Notes: generated from the sequence alone by a model not told the origin. Counted from the first letter of the stretch, positions 1 to 9,436 are shown. The stretch: DNA of 64,000 bases from Whitmania pigra (GCA_021613335.1 JAJTWR010000431.1:2046001-2110000); one strand, 5' to 3'. Translations and numbers: made by a program.

Positions 1-1602
1 GTCGCTTGGGTGGGCGTGCTCGCCGATAATCATCCCTTCGTAGAGGGCGGCGCCGGGTGCGACGAATAGTTTTCCGCGTTCCTGAATGGAGAAGAGCGCG
101 TAGGGAATCGCGGCACCGGTGCGGTCGGCGATGATGGCGCCGTTGCTGCGCCGGGGGATGTGCCCCTGGTACGGCTCCCAGCCGTCGAACTGCGAGCTCA
201 TGATGCCCTCGCCCTTGGTGACGGTGAGGAATTCGCTGCGGAAACCGACGAGGCCGCGGGCAGGGATCCGGAAGCCCAAGCGGGTGCGGGCGCCGCCGAG
301 GCTGCGCATGTCGACGAGCCGCCCTTTGCGCGGCCCGAGGCGTTCCGTGACCGAGCCGACTGCACTCTCTGGAACGTCGGCCACGAGGAGCTCCATCGGC
401 TCGTGCTTCTGCCCGTCGATTTCTTTGAGAATAGGCTCCGGGTTCGACGCGGTGAGCTCGTAGCCTTCGCGGCGCATGGTCTCGATGATGACCGCAAGCT
501 GGAGCTCTCCTCGCGCCAACACCTTGAAGGCATCCGGCGAGGCGGTGTCTTCCAAGCGAATGGAGACGTTCCGGTACGCTTCCTTCTGGAGGCGCTCGCG
601 GAGGTTGCGTGAAGTGACGTACTTTCCTTCTTTGCCGGCATAGGGCCCGTCGTTGACGCGAAACACCATCATCATGGTGGGCTCGTCGACGGAGATGCGG
701 GGCAGGGGAGCTAACTTTTCCGGGTGGCAGAGCGTATCGCCGATGGAGAGCGCTTCAATGCCCGCGACGCAGACGATTTCGCCTGGACCCGCGTCGGAAA
801 TCTCGACACGCTTCAAGCCCGAGAACCCGTAGAGCTTCACCACCTTGCCGGGCTGCACAACGCCTTGGTCGCGGCAGACAGCGACCGACATGTTGGTGGC
901 GATGCGTCCGGCGGAGATGCGGCCGATGGCGATGCGCCCCACGTAGTCGTCGTAGTCGAGGTTCGCGATGAGGAGCTGGAGCGGGTCCTCGGCGGTGGCG
1001 GTCGGCGGCGGAGGGATGTGCGAGAGGATGGCTTCGAAGAGCGGCGTGAGGTCGTCGCCCCGGTTGTCGAGGTCGAGGGAAGCGCGGCCTTCGCGGGCGA
1101 CCGCGTAGAGCACCGGGAAATCCAAGTCCTTTTCCTCGGCGCCGAGGTCGATGTAGAGGCCGTAGACTTGGTCCAAGACTTCCTTCGCGCGCGCGTCTTT
1201 GCGGTCAATCTTGTTGATGACGAGCACCGTCTTCAGCCCGAGGCCGAGCGCCTTGGAGAGCACGAAACGGGTCTGCGGCAACGGACCTTCCGCAGCGTCG
1301 ACGAGGAGCAGCACTCCGTCGACCATGCGCAGTCCGCGCTCGACTTCGCCGCCGAAGTCTGCGTGGCCCGGCGTGTCGACGATGTTGATGAACGAGTCCT
1401 GGTAGGCGATGGCGGTGTTCTTCGCCATGATGGTGATGCCCTTCTCGCGCTCCAGGTCGTTCGAATCCATGACGCGCTCCGCTACCTGCTCGTTGGCGCG
1501 GAAGGCTCCTCCCTGCCGAAGCATGTGGTCGACCAAGGTAGTTTTTCCGTGGTCAACGTGGGCGACGATAGCGACGTTACGAATGTGGTCTCGTGGAAAC
1601 AT
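1..1602 (-). CDS. typA: GTP-binding protein TypA/BipA (3' end outside window)
   Basis: Ribosome-associated translational GTPase of the EF-G family, linked to stress adaptation and 50S assembly. Reading leftwards from ATG at 1602, the N-terminus carries the G1 loop AHVDHGKTT, the G3 motif DTPGH followed by [10 protein letters not shown], and the G4 motif NKID. After these come the beta-barrel and EF-G-like domains and the start of the TypA-specific C-terminal domain. The 534 codons present end at the window edge; the family is about 600-620 residues, so roughly 80 are missing. A GGAG Shine-Dalgarno lies about 8 nt before the start. The gene is divergent from the Cys-cluster gene, with 55 bp between them. 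Identification is secure. Confidence 0.96.
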   Translation of the reverse strand, partial: MFPRDHIRNVAIVAHVDHGKTTLVDHMLRQGGAFRANEQVAERVMDSNDLEREKGITIMAKNTAIAYQDSFINIVDTPGHADFGGEVERGLRMVDGVLLLVDAAEGPLPQTRFVLSKALGLGLKTVLVINKIDRKDARAKEVLDQVYGLYIDLGAEEKDLDFPVLYAVAREGRASLDLDNRGDDLTPLFEAILSHIPPPPTATAEDPLQLLIANLDYDDYVGRIAIGRISAGRIATNMSVAVCRDQGVVQPGKVVKLYGFSGLKRVEISDAGPGEIVCVAGIEALSIGDTLCHPEKLAPLPRISVDEPTMMMVFRVNDGPYAGKEGKYVTSRNLRERLQKEAYRNVSIRLEDTASPDAFKVLARGELQLAVIIETMRREGYELTASNPEPILKEIDGQKHEPMELLVADVPESAVGSVTERLGPRKGRLVDMRSLGGARTRLGFRIPARGLVGFRSEFLTVTKGEGIMSSQFDGWEPYQGHIPRRSNGAIIADRTGAAIPYALFSIQERGKLFVAPGAALYEGMIIGEHAHPSD

Positions 1603-1657
1603 CGAGGCTCCTTAGAAAGTTGTTCGATGGCGCGCAACCAAAGGCTATAGGGGCCAC

Positions 1658-2221
1658 GTGTACCTCCCGCTCACGGCACACCCCGCCCTGCGCCGGGTCG
1701 ACACGCGGATGTTTACGCTGCGTTACTACGCCAACTGCATGTCCTGCTCGTTTTGTCGCGATTCCTGCTGCCAATACGGATGCGACGTCAACTCTGTCGA
1801 AAAGGCGCGACTCTGGGAGCTTCGCGACGAAATCGCCCCTTACGTGTCGCATCCACCCGAGCAATGGTTTAGCTCGGAGGTGTTTCACGATCCGGATTAC
1901 GAGTCGGGGACCTACGTTCGTGCGCAGAGAATCGATGGGAAGTGCGTCTTTCGTCGGGCGAAGGGAAAAGGCTGCACTCTGCATACCTATGCCCTGGAGA
2001 ATGGTCGCGACTACCACGATATCAAGCCGCAAGTCTGCTGGCTTTTCCCGGCGACATGGGAGCGCGGACTTTTGCGTCCGAGCTTTGAGGTAACCGACGA
2101 GCTCATCTGCCGCGGGCAAGGCAGCATCATCTACGACGCCGTTCGCGGCGAACTCTTGCGCCGATTTGGCTCAGCGCTCGTGGAGGAGCTCGACGGCATG
2201 CGCCGAAGGTTCCCGGAGTGA
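1658..2221 (+). CDS. YkgJ-type cysteine-cluster protein
   Basis: Small protein of the UPF0153/YkgJ type (putative zinc- or iron-chelating). Near the N-terminus, Cys27, 30, 33, 37, 38 and 42 form the family's CxxCxxC-x3-CCx3C cluster; further cysteines lie in GKCVF, GCTLH, PQVCW and LICRG. The 187-residue length fits. The listed start is GTG at 1658; ATG at 1709 (residue 18, just before the Cys cluster) is an alternative. The 3' end overlaps the convergent hydrolase gene by 91 nt, which is unusually long. The biochemical role of the family is poorly known, and nothing here assigns a pathway. Confidence 0.78.
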   Translation: MYLPLTAHPALRRVDTRMFTLRYYANCMSCSFCRDSCCQYGCDVNSVEKARLWELRDEIAPYVSHPPEQWFSSEVFHDPDYESGTYVRAQRIDGKCVFRRAKGKGCTLHTYALENGRDYHDIKPQVCWLFPATWERGLLRPSFEVTDELICRGQGSIIYDAVRGELLRRFGSALVEELDGMRRRFPE

Positions 2222-3081
2222 GGCGGGAGCGTCGCAAGAAATTTGAGCACCTCCTTCTCCACGAAGTTGGGCCGTTCCAAGGGAGCCGTGTGCGTGCCGC
2301 CGGGGACCAGCACGTAGGTCGCGCTGGGCAAGCGCCGCGCGAGCTCTTCGCTGAGGTTGGGAGGGCTGAAGCGGTCGCGCTCCCCAGCGATGACCAGCGC
2401 CTTAGCGCCGAGCTCAGACAGGTACGGTGCGGCGGAGTCATCGACGATGGAGGCGAGGGTGCGCGCAAAGATGCGCGGGTCAATCTTCGCCAAGTGTTCG
2501 AGATACGGGCGAAAGTCTTCCGGGGCGATAAGGTCTCGGTTCAGCTCGAAGCGCAGGCCAAACTCTTCGGCGAATCGCGAGCGAAAGAGCAGCTTCGAAA
2601 AGAGCTGCGCTGCCCGCGGCGCACCTTCGACGATAGCGTGCAGGAACGGGAAGATAGTGCGCATGCGCGAGTGCCCGTGCCAGGTGTCGAGCGGCCGCTC
2701 GTAGGCGCCGCAGATGAGGATGAGCCCCTGCACCCGCGCCCCGAGCCGCCGGCACGATTCGAGCGCGACTTGCACCCCCATGGAGTGACCCACCAACACC
2801 ACTTGATCGAAGCCGACCGCGTCCAACACCAGCTCCAAGTCTTGGCAGCAGTAGGAGAGGCCCACGTTGGTGTCGTCGGGTGGAGGCAAAGAGCGACCGT
2901 GGCCTCGGTAATTGAAATGGACGACTTGGCGCTCCTCGGTGCACGGCTCCCAGAGGTACTTCCAGATGAAGCCCTCACAACCGAGGCCGTCGAGGAAGAC
3001 CAGAGGAACGCGGGGACCTTCGCCTCGAAGCTCGTACCAAATCAGGGCGCCATCAGGAGTAGGAAGCGTGTGCTCGGACAT
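2131..3081 (-). CDS. alpha/beta-fold hydrolase
   Basis: Soluble alpha/beta hydrolase of 316 residues. The nucleophile elbow is GHSMG (Ser100), the acid is probably Asp236 in GERDRF, and the histidine is His264 in GGTHTAP. The oxyanion region is FLDGLGCEGF near residue 30. There is no signal peptide. The C-terminal 30 or so residues (Ser/Arg-rich) go beyond the usual fold and lie in the part overlapping the convergent Cys-cluster gene, so they may be poorly conserved. Substrate cannot be told from sequence; related proteins include lactonases, peroxidases and esterases. It is divergent from rsmD with 35 bp between start codons. Confidence 0.82.
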   Translation of the reverse strand: MSEHTLPTPDGALIWYELRGEGPRVPLVFLDGLGCEGFIWKYLWEPCTEERQVVHFNYRGHGRSLPPPDDTNVGLSYCCQDLELVLDAVGFDQVVLVGHSMGVQVALESCRRLGARVQGLILICGAYERPLDTWHGHSRMRTIFPFLHAIVEGAPRAAQLFSKLLFRSRFAEEFGLRFELNRDLIAPEDFRPYLEHLAKIDPRIFARTLASIVDDSAAPYLSELGAKALVIAGERDRFSPPNLSEELARRLPSATYVLVPGGTHTAPLERPNFVEKEVLKFLATLPPHSGNLRRMPSSSSTSAEPNRRKSSPRTAS

Positions 3082-3116
3082 GCGAAGCGGTGTAACCGAG
3101 ATTTTCGGATGCCGCG

Positions 3117-3695
3117 ATGCGGATAATTGGTGGAAGTGCTCGTGGAAGGCGATTGCTCGGTCCTGGGCGCCAGAGCGCCATACGCCCGACGGCGGACCGC
3201 GTGCGGGAGAGCCTCTTCAACGTCTTAGGGCAGCGCTGCGATGGGCTCGCGGTGCTCGACCTCTATGCTGGAACGGGTGCCCTCGCGCTGGAGTCCCTCT
3301 CGCGCGGCGCTTCGTCGGCGACGCTCGTCGATTCCGGCGCCGAGGCGCTTTCTCTTGCTCGGGCGAACACGGCGGCGCTCGGTTTCTCCTCGGTGGTGGA
3401 GGTGCTCGCGCTGCCGGTTGAGCGGGCGCTCGGGTTGCTTGAGCGCCGCGGGAAGCGCTACGAGCTCGTCTTCGCTGACCCCCCGTACGGGCGGCGGGCG
3501 GGTGCCAGGGTGCTCACGAGCCTCGCTGAATCCACGCTGCTCGCCGATGGGGGGAGGGTCGTTATCGAGCACCGAAAAGACGAAAAACTTGAGGCCCGCT
3601 ACGGTGGTTTGTCGCACATCGGGGAGCGTCGATTTGGAGATACTGTACTTTCCCTGTTCTCCCTGGGCTCGCCGGATGGCATTCTGGAGAGTTAG
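3117..3695 (+). CDS. rsmD: 16S rRNA (guanine966-N2)-methyltransferase
   Basis: SAM-dependent methyltransferase that modifies G966 of 16S rRNA during small-subunit assembly. It begins with the family signature MRIIGGSARGR and RPTADRVRESLFN. Motif I is DLYAGTGALALE (48-59), and the catalytic DPPY is at 121-124. The 192 residues match the family. coaD follows 6 bp after the stop; an rsmD-coaD pair is a common bacterial arrangement and supports both calls. Confidence 0.95.
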   Translation: MRIIGGSARGRRLLGPGRQSAIRPTADRVRESLFNVLGQRCDGLAVLDLYAGTGALALESLSRGASSATLVDSGAEALSLARANTAALGFSSVVEVLALPVERALGLLERRGKRYELVFADPPYGRRAGARVLTSLAESTLLADGGRVVIEHRKDEKLEARYGGLSHIGERRFGDTVLSLFSLGSPDGILES

Positions 3696-3701
3696 GAACC
3701 C

Positions 3702-4211
3702 ATGCGCACAGCCATTTACCCTGGATCGTTCGATCCGCTTACCAACGGCCACCTGTCGATTATCCAACGTGGTCTCAAGATGTTCGACACGGTGATCGTT
3801 GCCGTGGCGGTGAATCCACGGAAGACGCCGCTCTTCAGCGTCGCTGAGCGCAAGGAACTCATCCGGGAGGTCTTCGCGGCCGATCCTCGCGTGGAGGTCG
3901 ACGCGTTCGAAGGACTTCTCGTCGACTACGTGTCCTTGCGCGGCATGTCGCCAGTGTTGCGCGGGCTTCGGGCCATGAGCGACTTCGAGTTCGAGTTCCA
4001 ACTCGCGAACATGAATCGCCGATTGCGCGCCGGGTTCGAGACCGTGTTCCTGATGACCGGCGAAGACTACTTCTACCTCTCGTCGAACATGGTGCGCGAA
4101 GTGGCCTACTTCCGCGGCGACATCGACGGAATGGTGCCGCCGAACGTCGCCCGCAAGCTTCGGGAGAAGTACCCGGGTTCGCCGAGCGGTACCTGGCTTA
4201 AATCCCGCTGA
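3702..4211 (+). CDS. coaD: phosphopantetheine adenylyltransferase
   Basis: Fourth step of coenzyme A synthesis: ATP plus 4'-phosphopantetheine gives dephospho-CoA. The nucleotidyltransferase signature [12 protein letters not shown] is at 6-17, with TNGH in the nucleotide-binding loop. RGLR (87-90) and SSNMVRE (127-133) are the other conserved active-site motifs. The 169 residues are typical. It is probably co-transcribed with rsmD. The last 14 nt overlap the convergent lipoprotein gene. Confidence 0.97.
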   Translation: MRTAIYPGSFDPLTNGHLSIIQRGLKMFDTVIVAVAVNPRKTPLFSVAERKELIREVFAADPRVEVDAFEGLLVDYVSLRGMSPVLRGLRAMSDFEFEFQLANMNRRLRAGFETVFLMTGEDYFYLSSNMVREVAYFRGDIDGMVPPNVARKLREKYPGSPSGTWLKSR

Positions 4212-4668
4212 CGATTTTCCACTTCCCTTCAGCGTCCTTCTTGAGGCGCATCTGCTTTTGGTCGCCCTCGCTCTGCACCTTGGAGGAGTAGGTCGGCATC
4301 GTGAAGACCAGTTGGTAGGTGTAGGTCGCGACCGCTTCGGCGTTGTTGGGCTTCACGTCGATCTTTCGAACCGTGAAGTCGAGGCGCACGTTGGCGAGTT
4401 GCTTGTAGCGTTCGCCGAGGATGTCCGGCGCGTTCTGGTAGTTCATGTCGTCCGACGGGTCGGCGCTGCCGCCGTCGTCGAGGAAATCCCGAGAGAGCAA
4501 GGAGACGACCGCAGGCACGTCTTGGCGCTGCACGCCGACGCGGAAGCGCTCGATGACATCAAGGATGGCGCGATTGTCCACGGTGTCGAAGAGGTCGGTT
4601 CCGGGTATGCGCTTTGGCGTGCAAGCGGTGAGCGCTATGGCGATGAGGACAATCGGTCGAACGTTCAA
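4198..4668 (-). CDS. putative lipoprotein, NTF2/SnoaL-like
   Basis: Predicted lipoprotein of 156 residues. The N-terminus is short and hydrophobic and ends in a lipobox LTAC (Cys16). The body looks like a small cone-shaped NTF2-like domain: a helical stretch ([28 protein letters not shown]) followed by beta strands and a closing [10 protein letters not shown], as in DUF4440/SnoaL-type proteins. The start is TTG at 4668, supported by GGAGG about 6 nt upstream; an ATG on the opposite strand here is irrelevant. No enzymatic residues are evident, and the function is unknown. Confidence 0.7.
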   Translation of the reverse strand: MNVRPIVLIAIALTACTPKRIPGTDLFDTVDNRAILDVIERFRVGVQRQDVPAVVSLLSRDFLDDGGSADPSDDMNYQNAPDILGERYKQLANVRLDFTVRKIDVKPNNAEAVATYTYQLVFTMPTYSSKVQSEGDQKQMRLKKDAEGKWKIVSGI

Positions 4669-4763
4669 TGCGGCCTCCTGAGAACTTGCGAATGCGTCGT
4701 ATCTGCCACGTTCCCACCTACGGAACCAGAGAATCGCGGTCGAAGTTCGAGTATAGCTCCTCC

Positions 4764-5237
4764 ATGCATGCGTTCCTCCTCGCGATTCTGGTGGCGCAAG
4801 CGGGCGATGTGACCGCAGAGCATTACGCCGCCCCGGTATTGCCGCGGGTGCGGGTCGTCCTCACCGATGCCTACGGCCTCGCGCACCCTGTCGACGCGGA
4901 GGTCGCAGCGACGCCCGAGGCGCGCACCCGGGGCCTGATGTGGCGAAAGAGCCTCGCTCCCGGGACGGGGATGTTCTTCGCTTTCCCAGAGGAGGACCTG
5001 CTGTCGTTCTGGATGAAGAACACGCTCATCCCCCTCGACATCATCTTCATTTCGAGCAGCTTGCGGGTCGTCGATATCGCCGCTTGGTGCACCCCTCAGA
5101 GCCTCGAACCGCGAAGCCCTGCCTCACCTGCGCGCTACGTGCTCGAAGTGCCGGGGGGTTGGGCGGCGAAAGCGGGAATCGCTCCCGGCAGCCGAGTGCA
5201 GGTGCCGGGCCTTTCGCGAATTACCGTCGTCGAATGA
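4764..5237 (+). CDS. DUF192 family exported protein
   Basis: Small exported DUF192 protein of 157 residues. The N-terminus (MHAFLLAILVAQAGD) is a signal peptide. The family core is clear: VDAEVAATPEARTRGLMWR, then PGTGMFFAF, SFWMKNTLIPLDIIFI, and a C-terminal YVLEVPGGWAAKAGI. Starting further upstream would add 32 residues that look non-coding, so ATG 4764 was chosen because it starts the signal peptide. The function of DUF192 is not established. It is divergent from the lipoprotein gene on the left. Confidence 0.85.
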   Translation: MHAFLLAILVAQAGDVTAEHYAAPVLPRVRVVLTDAYGLAHPVDAEVAATPEARTRGLMWRKSLAPGTGMFFAFPEEDLLSFWMKNTLIPLDIIFISSSLRVVDIAAWCTPQSLEPRSPASPARYVLEVPGGWAAKAGIAPGSRVQVPGLSRITVVE

Positions 5238-5259
5238 AGGTGTTGTTACGGAAGTCGGA

Positions 5260-5724
5260 CTACCTAGTAGCGGGTGCGACGCGCGCACAGAAATTCGGTT
5301 TGCGAATCCCTGAGAGGTTCGTACCTGCGTCAGACTCGTTGAGCACCTTCAAGGTCTCGGTCGCCAGAATCAGTGGCCGACATTCGAGCTTGTGGTTTGG
5401 GTCCGGGTCGGAGTTGGCGCAGGAGTTAGTTTCACCCACGTCACAAGGAGCGGAACAATACCCCATGGCGGACGCATCGGGCTTCGTGGCGTTGGTCTTG
5501 TAGTAGAAGTCGCGCACGCAGAACGATTGATCACATTCGACAGTGCGGCTGATATAATCTACGTCTACGCCGTCCGCACTGGTCACATCATTTTCCGTCA
5601 TCGGAGTTCCCGCTCGGTTATCCGCAGAATACTTGCGCAGGACGCAAGGATTGTTCAGATTGGATTGAGAGCATCCGACCAGAACGACCGAAAAGGCGAC
5701 CCCGGCGAGGGCAGTACGAAGCAT
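5260..5724 (-). CDS. hypothetical Cys-rich lipoprotein
   Basis: Predicted lipoprotein of 154 residues with signal MLRTALAGVAFSVVLVGC ending in lipobox LVGC. The mature part has about ten cysteines, some in CDQSFCVRD and CSAPCDVGETNSC, which suggests disulfides after export. An in-frame GTG at 5763 would add 13 residues before the signal and is less likely. I do not recognise the family; similar small Cys-rich lipoproteins are frequent in Myxococcota. Base composition is less GC-rich than the neighbours. Confidence 0.65.
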   Translation of the reverse strand: MLRTALAGVAFSVVLVGCSQSNLNNPCVLRKYSADNRAGTPMTENDVTSADGVDVDYISRTVECDQSFCVRDFYYKTNATKPDASAMGYCSAPCDVGETNSCANSDPDPNHKLECRPLILATETLKVLNESDAGTNLSGIRKPNFCARVAPATR

Positions 5725-5889
5725 GAAATAAAGTTTCCGGCCTGTAGGAAATTGGTGTGGCACCTAACTGAAGTTATCAGCAACCATTCTTCAAAGCGAG
5801 AAGACTTCACTTATTCACAGATGTGAGTGATATTATCGCCGGATCGATACACATTTCCGAGACGATGAGTTGCTGGCGGAGGACAGCCT
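5725..5889. promoter_or_regulatory. divergent intergenic region with candidate promoter
   Basis: This 165-bp AT-richer gap separates the leftward lipoprotein from the rightward beta-barrel/TPR operon. TATTAT at 5831-5836 could be a -10 element for the operon; no good -35 is seen at the right distance. A small palindrome TCACA-GA-TGTGA lies just upstream of it. GGAGG at 5878-5882 is the ribosome-binding site that fixes the TTG start at 5890. Confidence 0.35.
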
Positions 5890-6732
5890 TTGAATCGTAA
5901 CTTTCTTTTGGTCGTGTGCCTCTCGATAGCGGCCAGTTCTGCCTATGCGCAGAGCGACCAACAAACCCAAGGGCTCGACCTATCTTTGGATACGCCCGCA
6001 CCGCCTCCGCCGCAACGTACCGAGCCGCAGCGCAATGACGCCATCGTACCTCCGCCGCCGGTAGCGCCCCCACCGACCACTGCCGCTCCCACGGCTACTG
6101 ATGGCGACGGTGCAGGTAATTTCATCGCCGAGGACCGCGTCAAATCGGTTCAGCGAAAACTCTACCTGAAGCGAGGACGTTTCGAAGTTGCCCCTTCGTT
6201 TTGGGTGAACTTCAACGACTCGTTTTTCACCCACCTTGGAGCGGCCCTGCGCCTCGCCGTGTATCCGGCGGATACGCTCGCGCTCGCGATTCGATTTGCG
6301 TACGTGGCGAATTATTTGAGCGATGATGTCCGCATCGCGCGAAACAATTTCGACTCTGCGGTCTACTACTCCGAGCCCATCGCCTACGGAATGGTCGACC
6401 TCGAATGGAGCCTGTTCTACGGAAAAATCGCGGTGTTCAATTCCATCCGCCACTTTGACGGGTACATCCTCGCCGGCGTCGGTGGAGTTTGGTCGAAGAC
6501 CAGCGGTTCGGCAGAGATTTCAGTTTCAGGGTTGAAACCTGGGTTCGATCTCGGCGTCGGATTGCGGTTCATCGTCGTCGATTGGGCGGCGGTGAACGTC
6601 GCCATCATCAACACCACCTACCTCGACGTGCCGACCGGGACGACCTATTCAATCGTGCAAAACATCACGGCCTTTAACATCGGGGTTTCCTTCTTCTTCC
6701 CGCTTCGCTCGACGTACCGGGAGGTCGAATGA
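5890..6732 (+). CDS. outer-membrane beta-barrel protein (GltA/GltB-like)
   Basis: Outer-membrane beta-barrel of 280 residues. A Sec signal ends at AYA-QS. Next come a QGLDL motif, a Pro-rich linker (about residues 36-75), and a barrel of alternating amphipathic strands that closes with an aromatic-rich C-terminus (NIGVSFFFPLRSTYREVE). The layout matches the myxobacterial outer-membrane beta-barrel domain family found in the gliding proteins GltA and GltB. The TTG start is supported by GGAGG 7 nt upstream and by the signal peptide. The next barrel gene overlaps by 4 nt. Assigning it to the Glt machinery is inference from gene order and architecture; a static envelope-spanning complex is also possible. 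Confidence 0.72.
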   Translation: MNRNFLLVVCLSIAASSAYAQSDQQTQGLDLSLDTPAPPPPQRTEPQRNDAIVPPPPVAPPPTTAAPTATDGDGAGNFIAEDRVKSVQRKLYLKRGRFEVAPSFWVNFNDSFFTHLGAALRLAVYPADTLALAIRFAYVANYLSDDVRIARNNFDSAVYYSEPIAYGMVDLEWSLFYGKIAVFNSIRHFDGYILAGVGGVWSKTSGSAEISVSGLKPGFDLGVGLRFIVVDWAAVNVAIINTTYLDVPTGTTYSIVQNITAFNIGVSFFFPLRSTYREVE

Positions 6733-7544
6733 TGCGCGCCAAGACTTGGGGAAGTTTCCTCCTCGCAGCCTTCATGTACGCCGCTCCGGCGATGGCCCAG
6801 CAGCGCTCCGAGGATGAAGCCGGAGACGTGTCGGAGCTGGAGAAAGACGTCACTGGGCCGTTGCGAGATCGCATCCCGCCGATCACCGGCTATCGCCTGT
6901 TGATGGGCGGTCGCTTCGAGTTCACGCCCACCATCGGCGTCTCGTTCCGAGATCCGTTTTTCATGAAGCTCGGGCTCGGGGTGCAGCTCACCTACCACTT
7001 CACCAACTCGCTCGGCCTCTCGCTCGATGCCTTCTACGCTATTCCCTTCATCGCGAGCTGGGCGCAGATCTGCATCCCTCAAGGAACGCCGAACAAAACT
7101 CCCGGATGCCGGACTGCGACCTGGGATGAACTCTCTCTAGAAGCCACGAACAGCAATCCGAAGACGAAGCTCAACAACGCCCCCGGACTCCTGCGCTTCT
7201 GGGCGCACCTCAACCTCCACTGGTCGCCCATTTACGGAAAAATCTCGGCACTCTCGGAAGGTGCCGCCAACTTCAACTTCTACGGCTTCCTCGGTCCGTC
7301 GGTCCTGATGTACGGCGGCGCGAACACGGTGATGGGCGGCGGCAACATCGGCATCGGCATGCGCTTCATCATCAACCGCTGGCTCGGTGTTCGGGTGCAA
7401 GTGCGCGACATCATCTACCCCGAGGTGGTGGTGCGGCCGGGGTCGGACTCGAACCAAGTAACCACGACCTACGTACGCAACCAGCTCCTCTTTGAGCTCG
7501 GGTTCTCCATGTTCTTTCCCAGGACCTTCGAGGGACAGCGATGA
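6729..7544 (+). CDS. outer-membrane beta-barrel protein (second paralogue)
   Basis: Second outer-membrane barrel, 271 residues. A signal peptide ends at AMA-QQ, followed by a short acidic segment (EDEAGDVSELEKDVTG) and barrel strands such as GRFEFTPTIGVSFRDPFFMKLGLG and NIGIGMRFIINRWLGVRVQVRD. It ends in LFELGFSMFFPRTFEGQR, a typical last strand. It shares the pattern 'GRFE-(V/F)-P/TP ... DP/SFF' with the upstream barrel, so the two are probably paralogues. It lacks the long Pro-rich linker of the first. Start and stop overlap both neighbours by 4 nt, so the three genes are translationally coupled. Confidence 0.72.
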   Translation: MMRAKTWGSFLLAAFMYAAPAMAQQRSEDEAGDVSELEKDVTGPLRDRIPPITGYRLLMGGRFEFTPTIGVSFRDPFFMKLGLGVQLTYHFTNSLGLSLDAFYAIPFIASWAQICIPQGTPNKTPGCRTATWDELSLEATNSNPKTKLNNAPGLLRFWAHLNLHWSPIYGKISALSEGAANFNFYGFLGPSVLMYGGANTVMGGGNIGIGMRFIINRWLGVRVQVRDIIYPEVVVRPGSDSNQVTTTYVRNQLLFELGFSMFFPRTFEGQR

Positions 7545-9406
7545 GAACGAGCTACCGCTGGGGAGTCCTCGCGTTCGCGTTCTTCGCTACGGCGGCGCAC
7601 GCCCAAATCGATTTCCAAGGACTCGACTTAGGCGGCGCCAAGAAGAAAGCTCCGCCGAAGAAGCGTGAGGCGCCTCCGCGCCGGCAAGCTCCGCAGCGTA
7701 ATCGACCGCGGCCAACTCCGGCGCCAACGCCGCAGCCGAAGCAACCAGAAGTGGAGCTGACCCCGTCGGCTCCTACACCACAGGCACCAGAGCCGACACC
7801 CGCGCCGCCGCCCCCTCCGCAAGTTGTTCGCAAGCCGCCGCCGCCACCGATACGCCCAGCAGACCGGGCGAAGTTGAATGCTGGTCTCTCCGAATACCGC
7901 TCCGGCGTCATCGATAGAGCAGCGGTCACCTTCTACGAAGTCATCGCGGAACCAGCGGCGGCAGCTTTGTACCCCGAGGCCCAGTATTGGCTCGCGAAGT
8001 GTCTTTACAAGTTGGGGATGTACCACTCGTCGCTCGCGTTCTTCGCGAAGGTGCTCGAGCAAGGTCAATCCACGCCATACTTCCAAAGCTCGCTCGAATG
8101 GCTCTTCTTCATCGCCAGAAAAACGGTGAATGAGACCGGGGTCCTCGACATCGTCGCTCGCTATGCGAACGCCGAGTTCCCGCCGCGCTTCCGCTCAGAA
8201 TTCCGCTACCTGCTCGGACGCTACAACTTCGTCCGTGGGCGCGCCCTCGACGACAACCAGCGTCCGCAAGAGGCCGACCTCGCGTTTGCAGACGTGCTCA
8301 CGAATACGCGCTTCGTCCCGCGGAATGACCAGTTCTATCCCCAAGCGAAGTACCTTGAGGGCCTTGCGCTCGCCCGAAACAATAAGGAACAAGAAGTCGT
8401 CGAGGTGATGAAGGAAGTCATTCGCGCAACCCGCCGGGCCGAAGCGGAACAACCGGGTGTTCGCGCAATGCGGAATTTAAAGCGCCTACGAGAGCTGGCG
8501 TCGATGCAGCTCGCGCGCATCCACTACCAAGCACGCCAAAATCGAGCCGCGATTTTCTACTACTCGAAGATTGAGCGTGGCGGGCCGGACTGGCTCGAAG
8601 CGTTGCTCGAAACTTCTTGGGCTCACTATCGCATCGGCCAATACGAGCAGGCGCTCGGAAATTTGGTGACGCTCTCCTCGCCGTTCTTCCGCGATGAGTA
8701 CTACCCGGAGGCGCTGATACTGAAGGCGGTCATCTACTTCGAGAATTGCAGGTACCCAGAAGCGCTCTCCATTGTCACGGATTTCGAGCGCATCTACACA
8801 CCGGTGCAACTCGCGCTGCAGTCGCTCGTGGACCGGAAGCTCGGCGCCACTGCCTATTTCTCGGTGTTCGATACGGTGCGGCGAAAGAAGTACTTGGGGC
8901 AGCCGCTCACCGATACCGAGAAGACGCTGGAGCGCATCCTCAACCTCGCGCTCACCGATAAGGACTTGAAGAAGACAGTGGATTCGATTTCCGAAATGGA
9001 AAAGGAGATAGATTCGCTCTCACTGCGCCCGGACTACTTCAAGTTCTCCCGCCTCTCGGCAGGTTTGTTGCTCGAACTCAAAAATCAGCGAGAACTGCTC
9101 GTGCAGCGGGCGGGGAGTATTGCCCAGGCGAAGCTGGACTTTGAACTCCAAGAACTTCGCACCATGCGGGCCAACGGTCTGCGCATCAAGTTTGATACAG
9201 TCTCGAAAGAGAAAGAGTTTTTGGAGCAGAAGCTGACCTCTGGGGGCGACCAAGCGGCTGTCCGCAAGTATGAGCTCAAGTATGCGGTACCCGACGAATA
9301 CCTCTACTGGCCATTCGACGGGGAGTACTGGCGGGATGAGTTGGGGACGTACCAATATACGCTGACCAAGGGCTGTATCGATCGCTCGGCCCGGGGTGAA
9401 CGTTGA
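7541..9406 (+). CDS. periplasmic TPR-repeat protein (GltC-like)
   Basis: Exported protein of 621 residues. After a signal ending at AHA-QI comes QGLDL, a basic and Pro-rich tether (about residues 30-110), and then helical repeats typical of TPR solenoids, for example ALYPEAQYWLAKCLYKLGMYHSSLAFFAKVLEQ and WLEALLETSWAHYRIGQYEQAL. A coiled-coil-like stretch lies near 450-560. The gene overlaps the second barrel gene by 4 nt. In Myxococcus, GltC is a periplasmic TPR protein that works with the barrels GltA and GltB; the order here is consistent. Function is inferred from context, since no motor genes are in the window. Confidence 0.7.
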   Translation: MRTSYRWGVLAFAFFATAAHAQIDFQGLDLGGAKKKAPPKKREAPPRRQAPQRNRPRPTPAPTPQPKQPEVELTPSAPTPQAPEPTPAPPPPPQVVRKPPPPPIRPADRAKLNAGLSEYRSGVIDRAAVTFYEVIAEPAAAALYPEAQYWLAKCLYKLGMYHSSLAFFAKVLEQGQSTPYFQSSLEWLFFIARKTVNETGVLDIVARYANAEFPPRFRSEFRYLLGRYNFVRGRALDDNQRPQEADLAFADVLTNTRFVPRNDQFYPQAKYLEGLALARNNKEQEVVEVMKEVIRATRRAEAEQPGVRAMRNLKRLRELASMQLARIHYQARQNRAAIFYYSKIERGGPDWLEALLETSWAHYRIGQYEQALGNLVTLSSPFFRDEYYPEALILKAVIYFENCRYPEALSIVTDFERIYTPVQLALQSLVDRKLGATAYFSVFDTVRRKKYLGQPLTDTEKTLERILNLALTDKDLKKTVDSISEMEKEIDSLSLRPDYFKFSRLSAGLLLELKNQRELLVQRAGSIAQAKLDFELQELRTMRANGLRIKFDTVSKEKEFLEQKLTSGGDQAAVRKYELKYAVPDEYLYWPFDGEYWRDELGTYQYTLTKGCIDRSARGER

Positions 9407-9436
9407 GTTTCGCGCCCTGCGCGGAGGCTCGGCACG

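Noticed and set aside
724..1650. 308-residue frame antisense to typA
   Set aside because: typA is unambiguous on the other strand; this frame shows only antisense composition.
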